Shown piece after piece: positions 24,376-32,850 of a stretch of 64,000 nt of DNA (within the stretch, counting starts at the first letter, position 1; the number at the start of each line of letters is the position of its first letter). The notes under the pieces are model-generated. The model saw only the letters and a program-made list of their open reading frames with translations, was not told the DNA's origin and did no database searches. Made by a program: the position numbers and the translations under genes. Origin of the DNA: Curvibacter microcysteis (lineage in GTDB: Bacteria > Pseudomonadota > Gammaproteobacteria > Burkholderiales > Burkholderiaceae_C); NCBI RefSeq assembly GCF_028649455.1, contig NZ_JAQSIO010000008.1:124001-188000 (forward strand). The letters are read 5' to 3'.

Positions 24376-27300
24376 TTAATCCAACCAGCCATCCACCGCC
24401 ATGCGCCCAAAGCGCAACGGGTCGGCTTGCAGCAGCTGCAGTCGGGGGTGCACGCCCGCCAGGGTGGCGGCGTCGCTGGCGCTGCTCAGCAGCACGGTGT
24501 GGGCCGGGGCCAGCAGGGGCCGCAGGCGGCTGCGCAGCAGGGCCGGGTGGGGCGGGCACAGGAAGTTGTCGGGCTGGTTCAGCTTCTCGGGTTGGTCCAG
24601 CAAGACCACGCAAGGCAGATCGGGGCGGTGCTGGGCCAGCGCGGCCAGCAGGGCTTGGGCCAGGGGCAGGTGCAGGCCGTGGATCAGCACCCGGTCCGGG
24701 GCGGCGCGCAGCACGTCCATCAGCCAATCGGCCAGCGGCCCGGGTTGGGTGCCGATGTCAAAGCGGCTGACCTGGGCCGAGTCGGCGCCGCGCAGGCTGT
24801 CTTGCAGGCGCTGCAGCACCGACAGCGGCCCTGCCACTGCCGGGCCCACCAGCAGCCAGCGCAGTCGCTTCGCATGTGGGCCTACCCAGTGGGCATGGCG
24901 TGCGGTTTCGGGCAGGTCAGGCTGGCTCAGGCTCAGCTGGCGGTGGTGGTTCGGGTCCAGGGCCAGGGCCTGCAGGGGCAGGGTGGGCCAGGCCGGAGGC
25001 ACGGCATTCAGGGCGCCTGTCGGGCGGGGCTCGGCGGCTGGGTGCGGGTGTTGCAGCACCACCGCGTGCGGGGTCCAGACCAGCAGGCGTTGTTGCGCGC
25101 GCAGGCGCCAACCCAGCTCGGCCCAGGCAGCCCGTTCGGGCAGGGCTTCGTCCAGCCAGGCGGCACCGGCCAGCGCCGAGCGCTTGATCAGCAGCACCGA
25201 GGCGTTGACGGCCAGCGCGCTTTGCTCGCACAGGGCGCGTTCGTGCAGGCCAGGGGCGTCCAGCGCCAGATCGCGGAAGGCGGGGCCCGCCAGGCCTTCG
25301 AGGCCGCCCAGCCAGTAGCTTTCGATCAGCAGGGAGTTGGCCGGGTTGACCAGGCGTGGCGCCACGGCCCCCACGTCAGGGCGCTGGGCGATGCCCAGCA
25401 GGCGCTCCAGCCAGTCGGGTTGGATCAGGTGGCTGCGCACGTCCAGGCACAGCAGGTGCTCGGCCGTGCTGTGGCGCAGGCCCAGGTTCAGCGCCTGGGC
25501 GGGGCTCAGGCCGCGCGCGTCCAGCCGCTGCACGCGGCCTTGCCAGAACGCGTCTTGCGCCAGGCTGTCCAGGAAGGCCAGTTCGTCGGGGTCCTCGCAG
25601 CCCAGGTCCAGCAGCAGGATCGGGGTGCGGTCGTCCGGGCCCAATTGCTGCCAGCTGGCCAGCAGGGGCTGCAGGTACTGGCGGTCGTGGCGCACGGCGA
25701 TCAAGGCGGTGACGTCGCTTGGCTGGGGTGCGGCGTAGCGCACGTGGTGGGTGTGCGGGCTCAGGCTGGGCAAGACCTCGGCGGCCAAGCCTTGGCGGGC
25801 CAGGTGCTCGCGCAGGGCGGCGCGTTCGGCCTCGGGTTCGCTGTGGCGGCTGGCCGCGCTGGCGTACAGCCACAGCAGCTCGCTCAGGTGGCCGATGGCG
25901 GCGGCGCCGGCCTGGTCGTGCAGACGCAACACCAGGTCGTAGGCGCTGGCGTCCGTGTGGGGGCCCAGGCCGCCGCAGGCCAGCCAGGCTTGCTTTTCGA
26001 CGAACAGTGCGCGCCCGGTGTAGGCCTTGGAACGCAGCAGGTCCAGGTTGAAGTCAGGCTTGAAGTGCGCTTCGGGCGACTGGCCGGTGGGCTGCAGCCC
26101 GTCATCGCCATAGACCAGGCGCCAGGCTGGCTGGGCATTGATCTGGTCGGCCAGCACTTGCAGGGATTGGGGCTCGGCCACGGTCACCCCCGCGGGCAGC
26201 AGGCCCAGCCAGTCGGCTGGCGAGGCCTCGGCCAGGGCCTGCAGCACGATGGGCGCGGTGCTGGCGTCGCGCAGGCACAGCCACTGCAGGCGCGGGTTGG
26301 TGGCGATCGCGCTGGGGGCGTCGGCCGTGCTCAGCACCGTCAGAATCCACTCGGGGTAGAGCTGGGCGTCCAGGCTGGCCAACAAGGCGGCCACGCTGTC
26401 CTGTTCCTCGGGCGCGCAGCTCAGCAGCAGGTGAAAGCGGGGCTTGTGCTGCCAGTCCACCATCATGCGTTCGGCCAGGGCCTGGGCCGTGAACTCGTTG
26501 AGCGACTGGGCTTGGCGCCACTGGGCAAAGGCCAGGTCGGCCGCGCCGGGCTGGTAGCGCACCGGCTGGGGAGCGGGCTCGGTCAGGGGCAGGGCCTGGC
26601 TGTCACGGATGAACTGCTGCAGCTTGACCCAGAACTGCTCCTCCAGGCGTTGGTAGGTGGCCTGCATCTGGCCCACGGTGCGGCGGGCGTAGGCCACTTC
26701 CTCGGGCGCGCCACCAAAGGCCATGCCCTCGCGGCCCAACTCCTGCGAGTTGATGGCCTGGCCGTCAAAGAAGGGCGAGTGCAGGGTCACGGCGGGGCAG
26801 CCGCACAGCACGGCCTCCAGCGCGATGGCGGTGGACTCGAAGCAGTAGAGCATCTCGCTGCGCCGCATCAGCGCGGCCAGCTCGGCGCGGCTGGCCGGCC
26901 AGGTGGCGGTGATCACGGTGGCCTGGGCCAGCTCCGGGTGTTCTTTCAGCGCGTTCAGGTGCCGGCCGGGGTAGACCAGGATGCCCTGGCGCTGCGTGTC
27001 CAGCGGGTTGTCGCGGTTGTTGAACAGGCTGGAGTCCACCGAGGGGAAGAACAGCACATTGCCCGGCGGTGCATTGGGCGGCAGGATGTTTTGGCCGTAG
27101 GCGTAGATCAGCTCGGTGTCGGCAAAGGTTTTGTCGCCCCCGATCAGGCCCGGCACATTGAGCACATAGCGCACCACCGACTTGGCGCGGCGCGGGTTGC
27201 CGCTGACGATCTCGGGGTAGACCACGATGGGCTCGCGCCCGGCCTGCTGGTGGCGCCGCACCACCTCCTCACTGAGCGTGGGGGTGTTGAGTTCGGGATT

Positions 27301-27450
27301 CACCCCTGCGGTGAAGACATAGGCTTCTTCGCCCAGGCGGTTGAGCACATGGCAAAGCATGTGCATGACGCGGATGCCTGCCGAAGAGCGGCGGTACGGT
27401 GGCGCCTCGATGTAATAGGGGCGGCGCAGCGATTCGTACAGTTGGGGCAT
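24376..27450 (-). CDS. Large multi-domain glycosyltransferase (1024 residues)
   Basis: Residues 1-290 resemble the shell of a GT-B glycosyltransferase (RRSSAGIRVMHMLCHVLNRL, ending with FESTAIALEAVLCGCPAVTL). Residues about 340-560 form a GT2-like unit (VYGDDGLQPTG, HFKPDFNLDLLRSKAYTG), residues about 580-830 a second GT2-like unit (LLLDLGCEDPDELAFLDSLA), and the rest is a Leu/Ala-rich region of unclear fold. The layout parallels the 1213-residue protein at 36162, and both share the HFKPD-N-LRS motif, so they are paralogues. The role is probably successive sugar transfers; active domains are not certain. Confidence 0.75.
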   Translation of the reverse strand: MPQLYESLRRPYYIEAPPYRRSSAGIRVMHMLCHVLNRLGEEAYVFTAGVNPELNTPTLSEEVVRRHQQAGREPIVVYPEIVSGNPRRAKSVVRYVLNVPGLIGGDKTFADTELIYAYGQNILPPNAPPGNVLFFPSVDSSLFNNRDNPLDTQRQGILVYPGRHLNALKEHPELAQATVITATWPASRAELAALMRRSEMLYCFESTAIALEAVLCGCPAVTLHSPFFDGQAINSQELGREGMAFGGAPEEVAYARRTVGQMQATYQRLEEQFWVKLQQFIRDSQALPLTEPAPQPVRYQPGAADLAFAQWRQAQSLNEFTAQALAERMMVDWQHKPRFHLLLSCAPEEQDSVAALLASLDAQLYPEWILTVLSTADAPSAIATNPRLQWLCLRDASTAPIVLQALAEASPADWLGLLPAGVTVAEPQSLQVLADQINAQPAWRLVYGDDGLQPTGQSPEAHFKPDFNLDLLRSKAYTGRALFVEKQAWLACGGLGPHTDASAYDLVLRLHDQAGAAAIGHLSELLWLYASAASRHSEPEAERAALREHLARQGLAAEVLPSLSPHTHHVRYAAPQPSDVTALIAVRHDRQYLQPLLASWQQLGPDDRTPILLLDLGCEDPDELAFLDSLAQDAFWQGRVQRLDARGLSPAQALNLGLRHSTAEHLLCLDVRSHLIQPDWLERLLGIAQRPDVGAVAPRLVNPANSLLIESYWLGGLEGLAGPAFRDLALDAPGLHERALCEQSALAVNASVLLIKRSALAGAAWLDEALPERAAWAELGWRLRAQQRLLVWTPHAVVLQHPHPAAEPRPTGALNAVPPAWPTLPLQALALDPNHHRQLSLSQPDLPETARHAHWVGPHAKRLRWLLVGPAVAGPLSVLQRLQDSLRGADSAQVSRFDIGTQPGPLADWLMDVLRAAPDRVLIHGLHLPLAQALLAALAQHRPDLPCVVLLDQPEKLNQPDNFLCPPHPALLRSRLRPLLAPAHTVLLSSASDAATLAGVHPRLQLLQADPLRFGRMAVDGWLD

Positions 27451-27452
27451 GG

Positions 27453-28508
27453 TCAGTCCTGGGCGAGGGGCTTGCTGGGGTCGGCGGTGCCCGCAATGGC
27501 TTGGGCCAGCGGGGTCCAGACATCCAGCTTCAGTTCCTGGCGGGCGCGCTCAATGGCGGGCACGTAGCAAGAGCGCGAGGGGTTGCCGACAGGCTGGCGT
27601 GCCAGGCTCACGGACTGGCCCGGGCTGAGTTGCTGGTTCACCTGGCGTGCCAGTTGTTCGATGGTGATGGCCTGGTCCGAGCCCACGTTATAGGCACGGC
27701 CGTGCTCGCCGCGCAGCAGCAGTTGCAGCAACCACACCGCCAGGTCGGCCCCGTAAAGGTAGCTGCGCACCGGCGTGCCGTCGCCTTGCACCTGCACGCC
27801 GTGGCCGGCCAGGCCGTCGCGGATGAAATTGCCGATGGCGAAGTGGCCCTGTAAGTCCAGGCCAGCGCCCACAAAGGCAAAGCAGCGCGCCACCGGGATG
27901 GCCATGCCATGCGCGTCGCCAAAGTGGCGGCTCCACAGCTCGGCGGTGGCCTTGGCTTCGCCATAGGGGTCGGGTTGGTCCAGGCTGCGTTGCAGCGCGG
28001 TGGTTTCGGGCGTGTGGCTGGCCGCGCGGGCGGCTGGCCCATAGACCGCGCCGGAGCTGACAAGCAGCGCTCGCTTCACGCCCTGGGCCAGGGCCTGCTG
28101 CAAGGTGTTGCGCGTGCCCAGCAACACATCGTCCAGGATGGCCAGCGGTCGGGTGTGGGCCTGGGCATGGGTGTCGGTGGCGGCGTGGATCAGCAGTTCG
28201 GCCGGGCGGCGGTCTTCAAAGTGGCGCACGTCGCCGGTGACCCAGTCGATCCAGGGGCGGTCCGCGAAGTGCGGTGCCAGCGCCTGGAAGCGCTGCGGCT
28301 CGCGCGACAGCAAGCGCACGCGAAAGCGGTGGCCGCGCTGCTGCAGCAAGTCCAGCAGGCAGAGCAGCCAATAGCCAAAAAAGCCGGTACCGCCGGTGAT
28401 GAACAGGGTCTTGTCGTCCAGCGCCCCGGCGTCCAGGTGCGGCAGCAACTGGGCCAGCCGCCCCTGGATGGCGGGCAGACCGGGGGCGGGGTAGGGCGGC
28501 AGGCTCAC
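27453..28508 (-). CDS. NAD-dependent sugar epimerase/reductase (extended SDR)
   Basis: A 351-residue extended short-chain dehydrogenase. The NAD site TGGTGFFGYWLL is at residues 38-49, HAATDTHAQAHTRP follows, SSGAVYGP gives the catalytic Ser/Thr region, and DPYGEAKATAE gives the catalytic Tyr and Lys. The GTG start at 28508 lacks a ribosome site; a later start would shorten the first 30 residues. With an upstream ThDP enzyme in the same operon, it could reduce a branched keto sugar as YerF does, but epimerase activity is equally possible. Confidence 0.82.
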   Translation of the reverse strand: MSLPPYPAPGLPAIQGRLAQLLPHLDAGALDDKTLFITGGTGFFGYWLLCLLDLLQQRGHRFRVRLLSREPQRFQALAPHFADRPWIDWVTGDVRHFEDRRPAELLIHAATDTHAQAHTRPLAILDDVLLGTRNTLQQALAQGVKRALLVSSGAVYGPAARAASHTPETTALQRSLDQPDPYGEAKATAELWSRHFGDAHGMAIPVARCFAFVGAGLDLQGHFAIGNFIRDGLAGHGVQVQGDGTPVRSYLYGADLAVWLLQLLLRGEHGRAYNVGSDQAITIEQLARQVNQQLSPGQSVSLARQPVGNPSRSCYVPAIERARQELKLDVWTPLAQAIAGTADPSKPLAQD

Positions 28509-28528
28509 GGGGCGGCCAGGCGAGGCGT

Positions 28529-29635
28529 TCAGAGGCCGCGGTCGTAAATGGCCTGGCGCAGCGACTCGTGCTGGGCGTAAGGGCTGTCCACGTCGTCGAT
28601 GGTCAGGGCGGCGTCACGGCTGACCGGGCGGGTCAGCTTCAGGCCGTTCATGGTCTCGCGGCAGGAGAGCTGGCCTTTTTGCAGCGGGATGGCGAGGTAG
28701 AAGTCCTCGTCGCTGCCCGGGTGCTTGAATTCATAGCCGGCAGGCAGGTCGCGTTTGACGTAAACGCCGCGCACCAGGCCGTCCAGGTACTCGGTTTCCT
28801 TCTTCTTGGGCTGGCGCTTGGACTGCCCCGAGCCCCCGCACATGGCCACGGCCTTGTGGTAAGCCTTGAACCAGGTGTCGATCTGGTGCGGCAGCGAGCA
28901 GTAGGGCGAGACCGGGATGCCGCCTTCTTCGATGTCGATGTGGCGCTCCCAGGTGCGCGCGCCCTTGGCGTAGGACAGCAGCATGGACGAAGACCAGTCG
29001 GTGTACTCGTGCGTGGAGTAGCCGATCACGTTCTTCGGGTAGAGCTTCTTCAGGTAGTCGATCTGGTTGATTTCCAGCTCGTCGTCCTCGCTGGGGTAGA
29101 GCGACACGCAGTGGTTCACCGCCAGCGGGATGTTGCGGTTGGCGAAGAACTTCACCATGTCATCGATGTCTTTTTGGCTGGAGCCGCCCGTGGAGACGAT
29201 GACGGGCTTCTTGGTTTCGGCGATGCGCTCGATCAGGAACCAGTCGTTGATGTCCGAGCTGGCGATCTTGATCAGGGGCAGGTCCAACTCTTCGCACAGG
29301 TCCACCGAGCGCTCATCAAAGGCGGTGGCCATGGGGATGCAGCCGCGTTCCTTGATGGTGCGCGTCAGGGTCTTGTACTCGGCCTTGCTGAGCTTGGTGA
29401 CCTCGGTCTTCTTGATGTAGCGGATGTCCTCGCGGCCGCGGAAGTCCTTGTGGATGAAGTGGTCCACCTCGCGGAACTGCAGCTTGATGGCGGCGCGCAC
29501 ATTGTTGAAGCGCACCACCTGCGAGAAGTCATGCACGATCTTCAGGCCCCGGTCCAGCCGGCCCCAGTGGTTGTTGGCCAGTTCGAGAATGAAGAGGTTC
29601 TCGAAGATGCTGTTGGGGTTGTGCTCTGTGGACAT
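28529..29635 (-). CDS. NeuB-family (sialic acid synthase-like) protein
   Basis: The ATG at 29635 gives 368 residues. The TIM-barrel NeuB signatures are present: FILELANNHWGRLDRGLKIV, IKLQF, PMATAFDERSVDLCEELDLP, LIKIASSDINDWFLIERIA, VIVSTGGSSQKDIDD and VNHCVSLYPSEDDELEINQI. The usual EKH near the active site is replaced by ERHI. A C-terminal region (VRGVYVKRDLPAGYEFKHPG) resembles the SAF domain. NeuB enzymes join phosphoenolpyruvate to an N-acyl amino sugar to make nonulosonic acids. No CMP-transferase gene lies in the window, so the product is unknown. Confidence 0.85.
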   Translation of the reverse strand: MSTEHNPNSIFENLFILELANNHWGRLDRGLKIVHDFSQVVRFNNVRAAIKLQFREVDHFIHKDFRGREDIRYIKKTEVTKLSKAEYKTLTRTIKERGCIPMATAFDERSVDLCEELDLPLIKIASSDINDWFLIERIAETKKPVIVSTGGSSQKDIDDMVKFFANRNIPLAVNHCVSLYPSEDDELEINQIDYLKKLYPKNVIGYSTHEYTDWSSSMLLSYAKGARTWERHIDIEEGGIPVSPYCSLPHQIDTWFKAYHKAVAMCGGSGQSKRQPKKKETEYLDGLVRGVYVKRDLPAGYEFKHPGSDEDFYLAIPLQKGQLSCRETMNGLKLTRPVSRDAALTIDDVDSPYAQHESLRQAIYDRGL

Positions 29636-29823
29636 GGAGGACTCCGTCAAATGAGGGGCCGCAGGGGCCTGTCAAACGCCAGCCTTTGCGGAAGGGGGCG
29701 CCACATGCCGCAGCGCCGCTTGGGCTCAATCATCTCAGCAACGGCGGCGCGCAATGGTTCAAACAAAGTGGTTTTTTAGCACCAGATTGCTCGGCTGGGG
29801 CGCCTGCCCCGCTCCGCCAGCGA

Positions 29824-31605
29824 TCAGCCCTGGCGCACCGCCGCCAGTTCGGCGCGCACCGCCGCCAGCTCTTCGGCCGGCAGGAAGGGGAACATGTCGT
29901 CCAGTTCGGGCGTGGCAAAACCGCCCTCGGGCAGGGCGCGCGACTTGATGCGGGGCTCAAAGCCGGGCTCGGGGTCCACCGTCACGGCCAGCAGCTGGGG
30001 GCCGTCTTGTTGGAGGGCGGCGTCCAGTGCGGGCAGGTCGGCGGTGCTGCGCACGTCGAGGGCGCGCAGGCCAAAGGCCGTGGCCAGGCGGGCGAAGTCG
30101 GGGAAGTCCACACCCGAGGCCGGCGTGGCGCCCACGATGCGGCCAAAGAAGTTGTCGTGCGTGAGCCGGATCGACAGGTAGCCACCGTTGTCGATCACCA
30201 CCACGATCACATTCAGGCCCAGGCTTTTCAGGCTTTGCAGCTCTTGCAGGTTCATTTGCAGGCTGCCGTCACCGGCGAAGCAGACCACGCGGCGCTCGGG
30301 CGCGGCGATGGCCGCGCCCAGGGCCGCAGGCAGGTCAAAACCCATGGAGGCCGAGCCCGAGTTGCTGAACAGGCGCTGGCCTGGTTTCAAGGGCGCGAGC
30401 TGGAAGGGCAGGATGCAGGCCGAGGCGTTGCCGCAGACCAGGATGTCGTCTTCTCGCAGCTGGGCGCTCACGCGCTCCACCAGGCCGTAGGGGTGAATGG
30501 CCTCACCGCGGTGCGCTGGCGCTTTCAGGCCATAGCGCTGGCGCATGGCCTGGCAGGCGCTGACCCAAGGGGCGTAGCTGGGCAGCCCCGCCTGGCAGTG
30601 CCGGCGCAGGGCTTGCAAAAAGACGCGGGCGTCGGCGGTGATCTTCAGGTCGGCCTGGACCAGGGGCTTGGCCAGCTCGGCCGGGTCCACATCGACCTGC
30701 ACCACCTCGGCGTGCTTGGCAAAGGTGTCCCAGTTGTAGCTGACCTGGCGGATGTTCAGGCGCGAGCCGACCACGATCACCAGGTCGGCGGCTTGCAGGC
30801 AGAAATTGCCGGGCCGGGTGCCGATGGTGCCGGGGCGGCCCGCGAACAGCGGGTGGTCGCTGGCGATCAGGTCGTGCGTCCAGGCCGTGGCCACGGGGAT
30901 GCCGTGGGCCTCGGCGAAGGCCAGCAGGTCTTGCTCGGCGCGGGCCAGGCGCACCCCGGTGCCAGCCAGGATCAGCGGGCGCTGGGCCTGGGCCAGGCGC
31001 TGGGCGATGTGCGCGCAGTCGGCGTCCAGCGTGGCCGGGGTCAAGGCGGGTGGGAAGACCGGTGCCGGGATGGCCTCGCAGGCGGCGGACTGCACGTCCA
31101 GCGGGATGTCCAGCCAGACCGGCCCAGGACGCCCGCTCACGGCGGTGACCAGGGCCTGGGGCAGCAGGGTCAGCGCCGCTTCCGGGCTGCCCACGCCTTC
31201 GGCCAGCTTGGTCACCGGGCGGGCCATTTGCAGCACCGGACCTTCCTGGTCGCCGAGCTGGCGCAGGCCGGGCACGGGGGTGTAGTCCAGGCAGGTGGCG
31301 CGCTTGACCTGGCCGCTGATGACCAGCATGGGGATCGAGTCGGTGAAGGCACCGAACACCCCATTGAGCGCGTTGATGCCGCCGGGGCCGGTGGTCACCA
31401 TGACCACGGCCGGCTTGCCCGCGATGCGGGCATAACCTTCGGCGGCCATGGCGCAGGCCTGCTCGTGGTGCAGGTAAGTGCACTGCAGGCCGGGGTGGGC
31501 ACCCAGCGCCTGGTTGAGGTACATGGCGCCGCCGCCGGTGACGGCAAAGACTTGGGTGATGCCTTGCTGGACCAGCCAGTCGGCAATGCGTTCGGAGAGG
31601 TTCAT
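29824..31605 (-). CDS. ThDP-dependent enzyme, acetolactate synthase type (possible YerE-like)
   Basis: A 593-residue ThDP enzyme with the three domains of acetolactate synthase large subunits. Catalytic Glu48 is in YLHHEQACAMAAEGYAR, and the ThDP/Mg site runs from GDGSLQMNLQELQSLKSLG to VIDNGGY (445-476). A small C-terminal tail resembles that of acetolactate synthases. It is not near ilv genes but three genes after rfbFGH, where YerE in yersiniose loci adds a two-carbon unit from pyruvate to a CDP-3,6-dideoxy-4-keto sugar. That role is inference. The start overlaps the upstream stop (ATGA). Confidence 0.82.
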   Translation of the reverse strand: MNLSERIADWLVQQGITQVFAVTGGGAMYLNQALGAHPGLQCTYLHHEQACAMAAEGYARIAGKPAVVMVTTGPGGINALNGVFGAFTDSIPMLVISGQVKRATCLDYTPVPGLRQLGDQEGPVLQMARPVTKLAEGVGSPEAALTLLPQALVTAVSGRPGPVWLDIPLDVQSAACEAIPAPVFPPALTPATLDADCAHIAQRLAQAQRPLILAGTGVRLARAEQDLLAFAEAHGIPVATAWTHDLIASDHPLFAGRPGTIGTRPGNFCLQAADLVIVVGSRLNIRQVSYNWDTFAKHAEVVQVDVDPAELAKPLVQADLKITADARVFLQALRRHCQAGLPSYAPWVSACQAMRQRYGLKAPAHRGEAIHPYGLVERVSAQLREDDILVCGNASACILPFQLAPLKPGQRLFSNSGSASMGFDLPAALGAAIAAPERRVVCFAGDGSLQMNLQELQSLKSLGLNVIVVVIDNGGYLSIRLTHDNFFGRIVGATPASGVDFPDFARLATAFGLRALDVRSTADLPALDAALQQDGPQLLAVTVDPEPGFEPRIKSRALPEGGFATPELDDMFPFLPAEELAAVRAELAAVRQG

Positions 31606-32840
31606 AGCGGGTCGCTCAGGAAATGGAGGCGTTGCCGGGCCCCGGGCGCCAGGGCGTCCAGGTCGTCGGCGATCTGCTGCGGGTCAATGGCCACACAGAC
31701 CAGGATGGCCGCCTGCGGGTGCTGTTGCAGCCCCACGGCCGGCGCCAGGATGGGCAGGCCGTCGAGTTGCAGGCCTTGTTTGTTGGGGTCTTTGTCCAGG
31801 AAGGCGACCAGGCGATCGCGCGGCAACTGGCCTTGGCCCAGCAGGCGCTGGGCCCAGGAACCGGCGCCCCAGGCCAGGACCGGGCCCTGGGGCGGCAGGG
31901 GCGGCAGGGGCTCGCGGCGCGCGCCCTGGGCGCAGTCGACCAGGTAGCGCTGCACCGCTTGCACGGTGGAGGGTTGGGGCGGCAGCGCCGATGCGTTGCC
32001 CCGGCCGGCCACCACGGCCAGGGCGGGGTACTGGCCGCCACCGGGCAGGGGCAGGGTGACCGCTTCGGCGCTCAGCAGCTGCAGGCCGGCCGGGGCCAGC
32101 AGGCGCGCCAGGGCCTGGGCGCTGAAGTGGTTGATGTGCTCGCTGTCGAAGTAGTAGTAGGGCGGGCGCTCACCGCAGGCATAGCCAGCCGGGTGCGGCA
32201 CCTCGATGTAGAGCCGCCCCTCGGGCGTGAGCAGGCTGGCCAGCGCGGGCAGGCTGTGCAGGTCGCGCAGGTGTTCGGCCACATGCGAGAGCACGATCAG
32301 GTCGTAGTGCTCGCCAGCGCAGCGCGCGGCGGCCTCGTGGATCAGGCCCTCGCGCAGGCGCAGGCCCCGGGCGCGCGCGGCTTGCACGGCGCTGGGGTCG
32401 GGGTCCAGGCCTTCCACCTGTTGCAGACCGCGCGCCTGCAGGGCGGACAGCAGGCCGCCCGCGCCACAGCCCAGGTCCAGCACACGGCCCTGGGGCTGGG
32501 GCAGCCAGGCCAACAGGCGATCGGCCATCTGGTCCAGCCGGGCCTGGTCGGCGCTGTGCAGGCCCGCACCGGTGCCGGTGGGGCCGCCGTACTTGGCGCA
32601 GCGCTGGTAGTACAAGTCGTAGGCCGATTGCGGGGCTGGGGTCTCGGCAAACACGAGATCACAGGCCACGCAGGCCATCAGCCGGTAGCCGTTGGGCAGG
32701 GGCGAGCCCGAGGGCTGGGGCAGGGACAGGCTTTGCAGGGCTTGCGCCTGCGTGCTGGCGCAGACCGGGCAGGGCCGGGCGCAGGCCCGCGCCTCGTGGG
32801 TCGTGCTGGACTGGCCGGAGGCCTGGGCTGGGGCGCTCAT
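31602..32840 (-). CDS. SAM methyltransferase, sugar C-methyltransferase type
   Basis: The 412-residue protein has an N-terminal zinc-ribbon-like part (CPVCASTQAQ and MACVACDLVF), a SAM domain with VLDLGCGAGGLLSAL and EGLDPDPSAVQAAR, HVAEHLRDLHSLPALAS, EHINHFSAQALARLL, and a C-terminal Rossmann-like part beginning LAWGAGSWAQRLL. This order (Methyltransf_13, _23, _14) is that of NovU/TylC3-type enzymes that C-methylate 4-keto deoxysugars. It lies between rfbH (10 nt) and the ThDP gene (4 nt overlap), so the substrate is probably a CDP-4-keto sugar. Confidence 0.8.
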   Translation of the reverse strand: MSAPAQASGQSSTTHEARACARPCPVCASTQAQALQSLSLPQPSGSPLPNGYRLMACVACDLVFAETPAPQSAYDLYYQRCAKYGGPTGTGAGLHSADQARLDQMADRLLAWLPQPQGRVLDLGCGAGGLLSALQARGLQQVEGLDPDPSAVQAARARGLRLREGLIHEAAARCAGEHYDLIVLSHVAEHLRDLHSLPALASLLTPEGRLYIEVPHPAGYACGERPPYYYFDSEHINHFSAQALARLLAPAGLQLLSAEAVTLPLPGGGQYPALAVVAGRGNASALPPQPSTVQAVQRYLVDCAQGARREPLPPLPPQGPVLAWGAGSWAQRLLGQGQLPRDRLVAFLDKDPNKQGLQLDGLPILAPAVGLQQHPQAAILVCVAIDPQQIADDLDALAPGARQRLHFLSDPL

Positions 32841-32850
32841 GGTGGCTGAC

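Noticed and set aside
24427-27567. A 1046-codon open frame on the plus strand opposite the 1024-residue glycosyltransferase
   Set aside because: It is Gln/Gly/Val-rich with no domain signature and mirrors the codon bias of the minus-strand gene, as do similar long antisense frames at 1681-3009, 8696-10324, 11131-12483, 29686-31947, 36132-38549 and, on the minus strand, 45958-48297.
28529-29635. Calling this gene N-acetylneuraminate synthase (neuB)
   Set aside because: The NeuB family covers several nonulosonate synthases, the active-site EKH is altered and no CMP-sialate gene is present, so a substrate-specific name is not supported.
29824-31605. Calling this gene ilvB (acetolactate synthase for branched amino acids)
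   Set aside because: No ilvH small-subunit or ilvC gene is adjacent and the context is CDP-sugar synthesis; the catalytic features do not decide between the two.
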